Shown in pieces: positions 36,701 to 43,731 of a stretch of 61,564 nt of DNA. How positions within the stretch are numbered: position 1 is the stretch's first letter; each line of letters starts with the position of its first letter. The notes below the pieces were generated by a model. It was not told where the DNA came from, searched no databases, and was given only the letters and a program-made list of their open reading frames with translations. This DNA is from a virus. The position numbers were made by a program, and so were the translations under genes. The DNA lies in IMG/VR virus record IMGVR_UViG_3300042507_004218, positions 1 to 61,564 of that record. One strand, written 5' to 3'.

Positions 36701-38735
36701 TACCTTTAACACGGCGAGGCTCTGCGGGAGCTTTGGGTTCTTCTGCGGTATAGGTGACGTCTTCGCCCAGCAAAAGCTGTTGCGTCTGGCCAATTGCAGC
36801 AGACGGCTGCGCTTCAGGCGGCGTCGCACGCGCAATGCGCTCCAACACAGTGTCCAGATAGGGAGCTTCTTTGACGCTTTCGGGCAACCGCCGCGCAGCC
36901 ATACGCTGCAACGAAGTGATCTCCGGCCCGAGCTTGCGGCGTTCCTCAGTCTCTGCAAGACGTTCTGCTTCAGCGCGTTCCGTCTCTTCGAGCGCGGCGC
37001 GTTCTTCTGCTTCAAGCTGTGCAATAGGCGAGCCTTGCTGCTTCGCCGCTTGCTGCATGTCGTACTTCTTGAGGCCCTCTTTTACAAGGCTGAGAATGGT
37101 GGCGCTTTCACGCTTGCCAAGATCAGGAAGCTGCTCGTTGGCTTGCACCAAACGACGCGCCGTGGGAATGGAGCCCAGCAGGTACTCAGCATAAACGGGT
37201 GCTCGATCTTTTGGATCAAGCCTATCAGCATCCTGTTGGCTGTTCGCAAGCGCAATACGGCTTTGAGCATACGCAGCGGTAGGTTCAACACGCGGTCTTG
37301 TAACAACCGGCGCGGTAATATCGCCAAAGTCCGCGCTCAACTCCTCCGGTTTTTCTGCAACCAGCGCGGTGCGAGGCTGGCGCTTGACGGCTTCCTGATA
37401 CGAGTACTCCGCGTACTCCTCTGGCGTCATGCCCTCGACGCGCTGACGTTCCTTGAGCTGGGCGATCTCCGCTTTCCGAGGCGTGTACTCCGCCGTGAGC
37501 GGGCGCATCGTTTCGTTGGTGAACGCCTTCAGTTCTTCGACACGTTGCTGGTACTCGACGCGTTCATCAGGAAGCGCATCTTTACCGGGCTTGTCTTTGA
37601 CCGCTGCCTGCAATTCCTGCATGCGCTTGACGGCGGCTTGGTAGTCCGTGTCAAGCTTCAGCAGGTACTCCGGCGACTTCTTCTCCGCCTCCGCTGCCTC
37701 GCGTGCAGCCTTGCGTTGCTCGGCCTCCTGGGCTGCTGCAGCCTCCGCCTGTGCGGTGCGGGCTTCGCTGCGAGACATTGCGCGGCCTGCTGTACCAAGC
37801 GGGGCGCCCACCAGCGTGGTCTGGTAAGCCGCCTGAGCGTACTCCGTCAGCGCGTCGTCAGAGAGCACCGGCAAGCCCGCCTGGGCCCGCTCAAGGGCCT
37901 GCTGGACCACCTCCGTAGGCACCTCCGCTGCAACACCCACTGCCGCGCCTTTGGCAACCATCTTGCCCAGCGACTCACGTGCCAGCGCCTCTGCGGCCTT
38001 CTCCTTGCCCTGCTTCAGCAGCGCCTCTACCTGCGGACCGAAGAGCTTGCCGGCCACCGTGCGCCCAAGAGGGATGAACGTGCCTGCAGCCTCCAGGCCG
38101 GTCTGGAGCGCTGCCGCGCCCGCTGCCGCGCCCACATCGATGTCGATGGGCTTGCCTGCCTGTTGCTGCTCTGCCGCTTGCCGCTCGATGTTGCTGCCGA
38201 AGATGGACGGCATTGTGCTGGCCAGGAAACCCAGGCCACCGCCCACGATAGGCCCAACAGGGCCCGTCACCGGAGAAGTCAATGCACCAAGCTTGGCCCC
38301 CGCTGCTGTGGCACCCAACGACGCCCCCAGTTGAGGAAGCTGTTCAGCGATGGCCAGCGGCGCCTGCCGTGCCACCTCGAATGCCGCCGCGAGAGCACCT
38401 TGCGTGCCGTAGACCTCCTTGACCTTGTCCCAACTGACTTGGGCGGCGTAAGGTGAGGCTGCGGCCCGCTTGAGCGCAAGCTCCGCCGCTTGGTTGGCGT
38501 CACCCGTCGCTGCCTGGACGCCTGTGGTCGTGGTGCCGATCAGGCTTTCGAACCCGCGTCCAAGCGCTGCACCAAATCCCGTGCGTTGTTCAGGCGCGGT
38601 AGGCGCAGGGGCGGCTGCCCCCGCCTCTCTGCGAAGAGCAACTTCGAACGCTTGCAGTACCGTGGCGTAGTCAGGAGTACCGCGTTTGTCCTGATTTGCG
38701 CGAAGCCATTGTTCGTACGCAGCAGAGGTCGTCAT
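30630..38735 (-). CDS. Giant polyvalent virion protein, zincin and LPD38-like domains
   Basis: 2701 residues. The N-terminus is soluble, then Gly/Ala-rich hydrophobic stretches (about 110-330) suggest membrane-active or channel segments. Long charged coiled coils follow. HEVGAH at 1664-1669 with a downstream NDELLAYAIEEAV is a zincin metallopeptidase signature typical of polyvalent phage proteins. The region near 2200-2480 (RMIVASPVYMARMLFRDST, FNAQIQGLDVLYRSF) resembles the LPD38 domain. Such proteins are carried in the virion and injected with the DNA to act early in the host. ATG overlaps the previous stop by one base. Confidence 0.85.
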   Translation of the reverse strand: MTTSAAYEQWLRANQDKRGTPDYATVLQAFEVALRREAGAAAPAPTAPEQRTGFGAALGRGFESLIGTTTTGVQAATGDANQAAELALKRAAASPYAAQVSWDKVKEVYGTQGALAAAFEVARQAPLAIAEQLPQLGASLGATAAGAKLGALTSPVTGPVGPIVGGGLGFLASTMPSIFGSNIERQAAEQQQAGKPIDIDVGAAAGAAALQTGLEAAGTFIPLGRTVAGKLFGPQVEALLKQGKEKAAEALARESLGKMVAKGAAVGVAAEVPTEVVQQALERAQAGLPVLSDDALTEYAQAAYQTTLVGAPLGTAGRAMSRSEARTAQAEAAAAQEAEQRKAAREAAEAEKKSPEYLLKLDTDYQAAVKRMQELQAAVKDKPGKDALPDERVEYQQRVEELKAFTNETMRPLTAEYTPRKAEIAQLKERQRVEGMTPEEYAEYSYQEAVKRQPRTALVAEKPEELSADFGDITAPVVTRPRVEPTAAYAQSRIALANSQQDADRLDPKDRAPVYAEYLLGSIPTARRLVQANEQLPDLGKRESATILSLVKEGLKKYDMQQAAKQQGSPIAQLEAEERAALEETERAEAERLAETEERRKLGPEITSLQRMAARRLPESVKEAPYLDTVLERIARATPPEAQPSAAIGQTQQLLLGEDVTYTAEEPKAPAEPRRVKGTGEFRLYSPPSEEVEGRPPVEKPLTAKDLETRLASSLAREDLPQDIYELLRRVERTLPAQDTQVGREEQKLKPLRFETPSGKTIYPETQVAPKSYYGLVDALLKQVEATQPGEGAPRRITSTSYARAFTAEPTTAAEEDLTLAEARQQRFADNLRKGMSRGDAARDAYAYARERAERAAKKGAKPETAERLGAEYEAEVRAGQAVPKGTALEFGAPVPGRGKSAIGPDTLRGPSAATPEFDLDVPQELRLALTAFEQGRADTEAQLPLFPEGAEKGFILETPEAFKKFLEGKDRPRTMLQREQARFDKARKSLKELKEEIARKEKELKAIQAAKDTLVAARAIVKADKELTALVKKGETLQITTPLSISYIPNAKPALTQAAIDKMDVDERIRRIEEVRGARARVINSANVSAEDKVQLLEVAQVYATELQAAEAERGALLAKTDYLIRAVAVEKALNDIAQLSGRPGMDARIEALQEQLGKARESLGTAGITVSRADAAAAAQSAKAQREREAVKRGLAETERTKRYVAQQQALERMQAAPGGRAVEGAGIPGSTRFAPTQELGAVVYPALTEAQRLSREQPQPRITLVEQKQLLGDPQKVLSGLQSRVSTLAEKLRNKTDAVRQMKLKEIKERKPYDELQAKYKAAKSAEARAAIEPDLQAAERAYNLARNEVMQSVVVWKGYDKDITELATAVRKRDAVADLISSGAFKGAQPQPKRRIGAAEKAAADAAERAASAREAATRAGAPETTGEALTRTEAAEARKAEKTVYQGKGVGVEERASVEEARLLREARQRQARGEELTPLEQFLIEQDNRSRTKETVARRKKEERLAEIRAKDEAGESLTPAERKLLDEADREAEAPAEEDTVSLEALREAETAQKVEGEETPEAADEDARPLDEIFRSRGPTATPSTTGTVRTELKKTFPDLGRVQIYDSVDALVAANPQYKGKIPADARGFVDSAGNKAFLIAENIPQGQALSVLLHEVGAHVGLKSMLGDAQYSALVNAVKSWEKKTDGSTEARVAQAARARVEAAETPAGQVNDELLAYAIEEAVNAGVKPTETKGVLGQWLGRVAQLFRRALEKFGLPPKTLDAQGIVDMAFGAAKMEMRGQAAPAAEARTEPGEILFSRNLPTAARVANQLVGKEKGVIDKIRDNFLGIGGRAQFIDKYFPTEEALKRAGADPTKAMQAMYYLRMVDQQMHFTSQAITNGVPERREIIRPDGTKEYLIEAKPGANLKQAFDILKRKDVVKEAGSADASNKLATLYMAAIRGERVGYNTLNFGRVWAQGEIKRIENELKSTKLSAEQRTVLTKRMNSLESRLDSMPTPEDFKAAKAEIDANPVLRDAFSEVRDIYNQYNRDLINFNVQTGALSKEQANELLQENDYIPYYRIRDGVAELMIGKETPIRIGNLKDSPHLQELVGGDEPIMDFITSSIQNTSMLIDMATHNLAMKNLMFEFKDLGLATVGKVKGGNAPAGAVTFKLDGVEHFGVVDTEALGISSDLLVKGLAGIPTMFPAFVRVMGMPARFLRRMIVASPVYMARMLFRDSTQAAIASGSNTVPILSALKQIGKAGVLERRGITGGQVFTGMPEDMSRMIKAMQAGKLSVTNGLAYLEGKAAQVDALTRRAQYEDYLKQGLSEMEATYRALESMNFSRRGLSPSLHMASTLIPFFNAQIQGLDVLYRSFTGQMPMNERLGVRKKLIARGMMLFGLSIAYAMAMQDDEAYKNAKPEEKYGNWFVSLPGVEQPIRLPIPFELGYIFKALPEAIVNTLSNEEGGEEALKALKHIVQQMIPGGSSYMIPAAVKPLLEVGFGVSAYTGRDIESAREQAIEPGYRARESTTELAKTVGEMTGFSPIKLEFLISGYTGQMGMALISALSAPFAGTGEGPAPATKRPSDLPLVGTLFQPKDASGIIDLVYERMNKVRQVQETYKRMLAENKPEQAKRYAEEKADELSLASVAGAFREQMGQITEFERQVRASTLTPDRKRAELDRARQAKIRLAQAVQGLSGRTAPQAARP

Positions 38736-40441
38736 TACTGCCCTTTCATGATTTCAGCAGCCCTGGCTTCTACGTCAGTTGTACCCGTGGCAGGGGTAGC
38801 GGCGGTTGACGCAACCGTCCCGATACTGCCATATTTGACATCCATTAGGCGCTGCAATCGCGCCATTTCTGCGTCCAGCGCCGCAACTGCTTTGGCATCT
38901 GCCAACGGATTTGCAAGCAGCTTAGCCTTGGCATCCGCAAGCTGCGAGTACTGCACGCCTTCAGGCGACTGCATACGTTTTTGAAGCAGCGAAGCCTCTG
39001 CAAGCGCTTGTCTTCCAGGAACCGCCGCCGCTTGCGCTCCCGCCGCAATCGTCTTGGCTCTGGCTTCGCTCCGCTTGATTTCAAGCTCCGCACTCTCGGT
39101 TTCAAACTTGTACCGAAGCGCAGCGATCTTCTCCGCAGACTCACGCGCCGTCTTGGCATCATTAGCCAGACGCGCTTCCTGATACTTGGCAGTCTCAAGC
39201 TGCAGTTGCCGGTACGTGTTGTTGAGCTGCCGCACCTTTTCGCTGCCGGCGGAAACATACTCCTCGGCCTTCTCTTTGCGCGCTTCACGTGCGCCAAGCA
39301 CTGATGCTAGCCCGGTGCCAAGAGAACCGAACAGTTTGCCTTTCGTGGGATCAATCGAGCCCATCAGTGCAGCAAGCGCTTGCGTGTCTTCAAGCAGTGG
39401 CAGATTAGCGCGGTCCATACGCCGCTGACCTGTACGGACAACTTCTTCACGGATGCGCCGCGCATCCTCCATGGCCAGTTGCTCTTGAAGAGCCTGAATC
39501 CCCGATACTCTCTCGCGTTGCGCTTGAAGCTCAGGAGAGACACCTTGCGGCTGTGAAGCAGCCATCAGTGCCTGGAACGCCTGCATGCGGGGGTCTACTG
39601 CTGGCGTGGCAGCAGGAGCCGCAGCGGGCGGCTTCTCAGTACTCTCGTCGATGCGGCGGCGCTGCGTGGAGCCTGCTGCGGAGCCCGTACCAACGCCTGC
39701 TACGCGCCGCGCTTCTCGCACAGCAAGCGGTTCTGGATAGGGAGCGGCGGGCGCAGTAGCTGCCGGAACTGCCGGCGCTGCCGCAGCGCTAGGCGTTGGC
39801 TGCGTAAAGAAATTCGTCAGCGCGTCTGCAATCGGTACACGCCTTTCTGAAGGCGTGGAAAAGTAGTCGTAAATGCGACGAAGCGGTTCGTCAGGCCCAA
39901 GGCGCTCAAAGAAGTTTTTGTCTTTTCCTTCTTGCGCGGCTCTTGCGGCACGAATACGTTCGGCATTTTGCCGAATGATGGTGTCGCGCTCCGTAGACGA
40001 TCTTGGATTACCGTTCTTGTCGTAGTCAGGATTGACCAGCAATTCTCCGGGCACGAAGCTGCTCCCGCCTCCCGCCAGCGCAACGATGCCGCCCGTAGCC
40101 ATCCTTCGCACTGGCATGCCTTGCATACCGGGCATCTGCTGCGGCTGCGCCGCTTGCGCCGCCTGCATCAACGTTTCATTCGCAACCGTTCCTTGTTGCT
40201 GCTGCGCCTGTTGCTGCGCCAGTTGTCCTTGCACAGCGGCGCGTGCTTGGTCTTGCTTACGTACCTCATCGATGCGAGCAAGAAGCTGGATCGAAGGATT
40301 GCGCATGTACTCTTGGACAAGCTCGTCAAGCGGCATGCCTGAATACTGCTGCACCACGGCGCTTGGCGTACCCTTGGCTTGCGGGGGCGCAAACTGGAAG
40401 CCCTGAGCTTGTCCGGGCATCAAAGACTGCATTGCCGCCAT
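38735..40441 (-). CDS. Virion protein, Gln-rich, unknown
   Basis: 568 residues. N-terminal Gln-rich linker with QGQLAQQQAQQQQGT, then MPVRRMATGGIVALAGGGSS, a Gly-rich motif that recurs in virion proteins of this phage type (compare MQAYATGGVTG in the 277-residue protein). The C-terminal 250 residues are a long coiled coil. Located directly upstream of the giant gene in the operon, so an internal or tail-associated virion protein is likely. Function not known. Confidence 0.7.
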   Translation of the reverse strand: MAAMQSLMPGQAQGFQFAPPQAKGTPSAVVQQYSGMPLDELVQEYMRNPSIQLLARIDEVRKQDQARAAVQGQLAQQQAQQQQGTVANETLMQAAQAAQPQQMPGMQGMPVRRMATGGIVALAGGGSSFVPGELLVNPDYDKNGNPRSSTERDTIIRQNAERIRAARAAQEGKDKNFFERLGPDEPLRRIYDYFSTPSERRVPIADALTNFFTQPTPSAAAAPAVPAATAPAAPYPEPLAVREARRVAGVGTGSAAGSTQRRRIDESTEKPPAAAPAATPAVDPRMQAFQALMAASQPQGVSPELQAQRERVSGIQALQEQLAMEDARRIREEVVRTGQRRMDRANLPLLEDTQALAALMGSIDPTKGKLFGSLGTGLASVLGAREARKEKAEEYVSAGSEKVRQLNNTYRQLQLETAKYQEARLANDAKTARESAEKIAALRYKFETESAELEIKRSEARAKTIAAGAQAAAVPGRQALAEASLLQKRMQSPEGVQYSQLADAKAKLLANPLADAKAVAALDAEMARLQRLMDVKYGSIGTVASTAATPATGTTDVEARAAEIMKGQ

Positions 40442-40443
40442 AA

Positions 40444-42897
40444 TCAGGTACCTTTGCCAAACAGGAGGTTATAGAGTAGCGCGCCGCCAAGACCACCTTG
40501 CGTCAGTGCGCCCAGCGTCGAAGCGCCGGTCTCGTAACGCGGCGCTTGCAAAGGCAACCCTTGGAGGAGACTCTGCATAAACGTAGCCTGCTGGTACGGG
40601 TACTTCAGCGATTCCTGGAACTGCTGGTAGCCGAAGTCTAGCGGCTGTTGGGCAATCGCCCGCTGCGTTTCGCCTGCCCTGAGGATGTCGGCCAGCCCGC
40701 GCTGCTGCGCTTCGAACTGCTGCGTGCCCAGCGACCCCAGACCCTGCGCGGCGGCAAGCTGCTGCCTGAGCGCGTCCAAGCCGTACTGAGCGCCGAACTG
40801 CCGAGAGGCTTCCGTCTGCTGCGCACCGGCAAGGCCGTAGCGTGCGAACTCCTGCGCCTGCTGCAGCGCCTGCTGGGCAGCGAACTGCCGAGACATCTCC
40901 TGGGCCTTCTGGGCGTCCATGCCGAATTGCGCTTGAAGCTGCGCCGCAGAGAGCGTCTGCCCTGCGTTGAACTGGCGTGCAGCCTCCTGAGCCTGCTGCG
41001 CGGACAGCCCGTACTGGGCCTGAAGCTGCGCTGCCGTCATGCCTTGTTGGGCACCGAACTGACGCGACGCCTCGGCGGCACGCTGTGCCTCCAGAGCCTG
41101 CTGAGCACCAAACTCCGCACTGCGGGCCGCTTGGCCCGAAGCAAACTGCCGGGACAACTCTTGAGCCTTCTGCGCCTCCATGCCGAACTGGGCCTGAAGC
41201 TGCGCAGCGGTCATCTGCTGGCCGGAATCGAACTGGCGTGCGGCTTCTTGTGCCTGCTGGGAAGACAGCCCGTATTGAGCCTGCAGTTGGGCAGCGGTCA
41301 TGCCCTGCTGCGCAGCGAACTGTTGAGACTGCTCCTGCGCTCTACGCGCCTCCAGCAGTTGTCCAAGCCCTTGCTGGCCAAACTGCGCCCCAAACTGCCG
41401 CGATGCCTCGGCAGCCCTCTGCGCTTCAAGACCAAACTGCGCCCCGCGTTCCGCACCGAACTGGCGTGCAGCCTCTGTCTGCTGCTGAGCCGTCATGCCG
41501 AGCTGCGCTTCCTGGGCGCGTTGCGCCAAGGCACGGTCAAAGGCCCCTTGCAGGCCCCGGGTTCTGATGTCTCCAATCTGCGTGGCGAGGTTGCGCTGGG
41601 CTTCCGCCTCCTCGATGGCCTGTCGCGCACCGCCGAAGGCACCTGCCTGGGCGAAGCGAGCGCCGCGTCCCTGACGGGCAATGTCAGCCTGCCGCTGGGC
41701 CTCCCGCGCTTCGATGTCGGTGACACCGGAGATGTACGGGCTCATGTAGTCCTGCACCGAGCCCACGGGGCCGAGGCCGGTGGTGATCTGCCCAGGCTGG
41801 TAGTTGAACCCCGGTGTGAACTGCGCACCTTGGTACTGCCCTTGCCCGATACCTGCCGTGAAGTCCGTAGATGGACGGTACTGCCCAGGTGCTTGAAACT
41901 GGTTACCGAACTGCGTGGCAGGGCCAAAGCTAGGCGCTTGGAAACCAGTAGAGAACTGCCCAGGTTGGTACGCTTGAGGTGCCTGATAGCCGCCACTAAA
42001 CGTGCCGGTTTGGTATTGTCCAGGTGCCTGAAACTGGTTACCAAACTGCGTGGCGGGGCCGGCTTGGTAGCCGAACCCGGGAGCGAACGCGCTCGGTTGG
42101 TACGCGCCGATGCCTTGGAAAAAGTTGCCGAAGGTCGAGGGCATGTAGCCCATACCAGCGGCCCGCATGCCTGCATCTGCCATCATGTTGCTGGCAATAC
42201 CGAACTGCTGCGGCATCTGCAGGTTCTGGTAGCCCATGAAGGCTTGCTGCTGGAGCGGCGACGCGGGTGCAAAACGCTCCCCGGTGTACGGCTGGAAACC
42301 GAGGTTCGCCAAACCCCACCCCTTGGACAGCATGTCCTGCACATAGGGGCCGAAGCTCGCAGAGAGCGTGGACTGAGAAGGGTCGATGCCGGTGGCGGCA
42401 GCGCCGGTGTTGGTGGTTGTGGTGTCGGTGTTGGTGCCGGTGTTGGTGCCGGTGTTGGTGTTGGCGGCTGGATTGGTGTTAGTATTGTTCGCAATCGTAC
42501 TAATAGGCTGTTCACCCACAAAAGGGTTGTCTTTCTCCCATTGCTGTTGTTTTTGGAAATACGGATTTACTGTAGAGTTCCAATCGTTATAAATTCTATC
42601 GTATTCGGCTTTAAGTTGCGGGTTTGCCCAGTACCCTTGGTAGACCCCCGGATTAGGATTTGCCTTCTTAAAAGTTTCTAGCGCTTGTAAATTTTTGTCG
42701 TACGCGATTGCTTCAGGAGTTGTTTTGATGTACGCGTCACGTTGACGGTTCCCTTCGTTCCAAGGACCATATATTGTATCAGGAATAATCCCCCCAAAAT
42801 CAGGACCGATTGAATTACGTTCAACACCCCTAGGTCCTTGATTGCTATCAAAGTAGTTAGAGAGCTCTTGAAGTGTAGAGTCTTGTCCGCTTACCAT
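40444..42897 (-). CDS. Repeat-rich virion protein
   Basis: 817 residues. Residues 1-135 are compositionally distinct (A+T-rich DNA). A Thr/Asn linker (NTNTGTNTGTNTDTTTTNTG) follows, then a region with QFGNQFQAPGQY and YQPGQ repeats. After a conserved LGPVGSVQDYMSPYISGVTD segment comes an array of 29-residue helical repeats rich in RQFGAQ and QAQEAA. The C-terminus is short and hydrophobic. Long regular helices suggest a fibre, ruler or internal virion role. Located between two other virion genes. Confidence 0.7.
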   Translation of the reverse strand: MVSGQDSTLQELSNYFDSNQGPRGVERNSIGPDFGGIIPDTIYGPWNEGNRQRDAYIKTTPEAIAYDKNLQALETFKKANPNPGVYQGYWANPQLKAEYDRIYNDWNSTVNPYFQKQQQWEKDNPFVGEQPISTIANNTNTNPAANTNTGTNTGTNTDTTTTNTGAAATGIDPSQSTLSASFGPYVQDMLSKGWGLANLGFQPYTGERFAPASPLQQQAFMGYQNLQMPQQFGIASNMMADAGMRAAGMGYMPSTFGNFFQGIGAYQPSAFAPGFGYQAGPATQFGNQFQAPGQYQTGTFSGGYQAPQAYQPGQFSTGFQAPSFGPATQFGNQFQAPGQYRPSTDFTAGIGQGQYQGAQFTPGFNYQPGQITTGLGPVGSVQDYMSPYISGVTDIEAREAQRQADIARQGRGARFAQAGAFGGARQAIEEAEAQRNLATQIGDIRTRGLQGAFDRALAQRAQEAQLGMTAQQQTEAARQFGAERGAQFGLEAQRAAEASRQFGAQFGQQGLGQLLEARRAQEQSQQFAAQQGMTAAQLQAQYGLSSQQAQEAARQFDSGQQMTAAQLQAQFGMEAQKAQELSRQFASGQAARSAEFGAQQALEAQRAAEASRQFGAQQGMTAAQLQAQYGLSAQQAQEAARQFNAGQTLSAAQLQAQFGMDAQKAQEMSRQFAAQQALQQAQEFARYGLAGAQQTEASRQFGAQYGLDALRQQLAAAQGLGSLGTQQFEAQQRGLADILRAGETQRAIAQQPLDFGYQQFQESLKYPYQQATFMQSLLQGLPLQAPRYETGASTLGALTQGGLGGALLYNLLFGKGT
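40775..41480 (-). repeat. Array of 87-bp (29-residue) coding repeats
   Basis: About eight units of 29 residues, each starting RQF and containing (G/A)AQQxMxAAQLQAQ(Y/F)G(L/M) and QAQE(A/M)(A/S). Units alternate between two types, and some are nearly identical at DNA level, consistent with duplication and conversion inside the gene. Confidence 0.75.
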
Positions 42898-43730
42898 TAC
42901 GCTCTCCTTTGGAGCTTGTTCATCAGCGCGTACAGCGCCGGGGCTCCGCCTGCTCGATTCACAACCGCCTTGGGCACGTAGGCTTCACCGTTGGACACCC
43001 GCGCAGGGGTACGCCCTGCGATTGTCGCAGGGATGCTGTCGCTTGTACCAGTCCCCGGGCCCACAATCGGGCGTGCTCCGGGCAACATCTGGGCAATCCC
43101 ACGCGGGCCTCCCGCGCCGTCCACTGCCCGCTTGGTCATCACGAAGCCGCCATCCTCCATCTGCATGGGGCGCCGGTGCGTCCCGGTGACGCCACCGGTA
43201 GCGTAAGCCTGCATGAGCCCGCCGTTGGCCGCGTACTGTGCGATGGGGCCGTACTTGCCCTGCGCCATGGTGCGGGTAGTGGGCCTTGGCGCTGCCACGC
43301 CGGTGTAGCCCCCGCCGCGAGGCGGCTGCTTGTCGAGGTAGGACAGAAGAGCGCCCAGCCCTGCAAGACCGGCACGGGAGGAGAGGACACTTTGCGCGGT
43401 GTCGAACGCTTTGCCACCGTACTTCTTGGCGACATCAAGCCAGGAGGGCGAGCCTACTGAGGCAAGAACTTTACCTGCCGCATCAACGATGTCGCCTGTG
43501 GAACTGACTACGCCCGTCAGACCGCCACCTACGTCTATGGCTCCTGGGACGCCTTTTAGTGCATCGATGACGCCAGTCCAATTAGTAGCCAGATCGCCAC
43601 TGCCGCCATACAGATCTTGGAGGAAACTACTTGCGTTGTTGGTTACATCGCCCACACTGCTGACAATATCACTTATGTCGCCCCCAATAGAAGAAAGATC
43701 AAAATTATCAAGAAAGTCTAACCAACTCAT
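42897..43730 (-). CDS. Virion protein with tape-like C-terminal motif
   Basis: 277 residues from ATG 43730 with GGAGG 5 bases upstream; an opening further up overlaps the neighbour. The N-terminal part is Asp/Ser-rich (MSWLDFLDNFDLSSIGGDIS). A MQAYATGGVTG motif and a C-terminal GTGTSDSIPATIAGRTPARV followed by SNGEAYVPK are similar to ends of tail or tape proteins. Related motifs occur in the 568-residue protein. Virion role inferred from operon and motif. Confidence 0.65.
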   Translation of the reverse strand: MSWLDFLDNFDLSSIGGDISDIVSSVGDVTNNASSFLQDLYGGSGDLATNWTGVIDALKGVPGAIDVGGGLTGVVSSTGDIVDAAGKVLASVGSPSWLDVAKKYGGKAFDTAQSVLSSRAGLAGLGALLSYLDKQPPRGGGYTGVAAPRPTTRTMAQGKYGPIAQYAANGGLMQAYATGGVTGTHRRPMQMEDGGFVMTKRAVDGAGGPRGIAQMLPGARPIVGPGTGTSDSIPATIAGRTPARVSNGEAYVPKAVVNRAGGAPALYALMNKLQRRA

Positions 43731-43731
43731 A

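Noticed and set aside
36570-38456. Long plus-strand open frame (over 600 codons)
   Set aside because: Also antisense to the giant gene, low-complexity Arg/Leu/Cys composition, no known motif.
40648-42681. Plus-strand open frame antisense to the repeat-rich virion protein
   Set aside because: Shadow of the 87-bp repeats; composition is Leu/Arg/Gly with no plausible fold or start signal.
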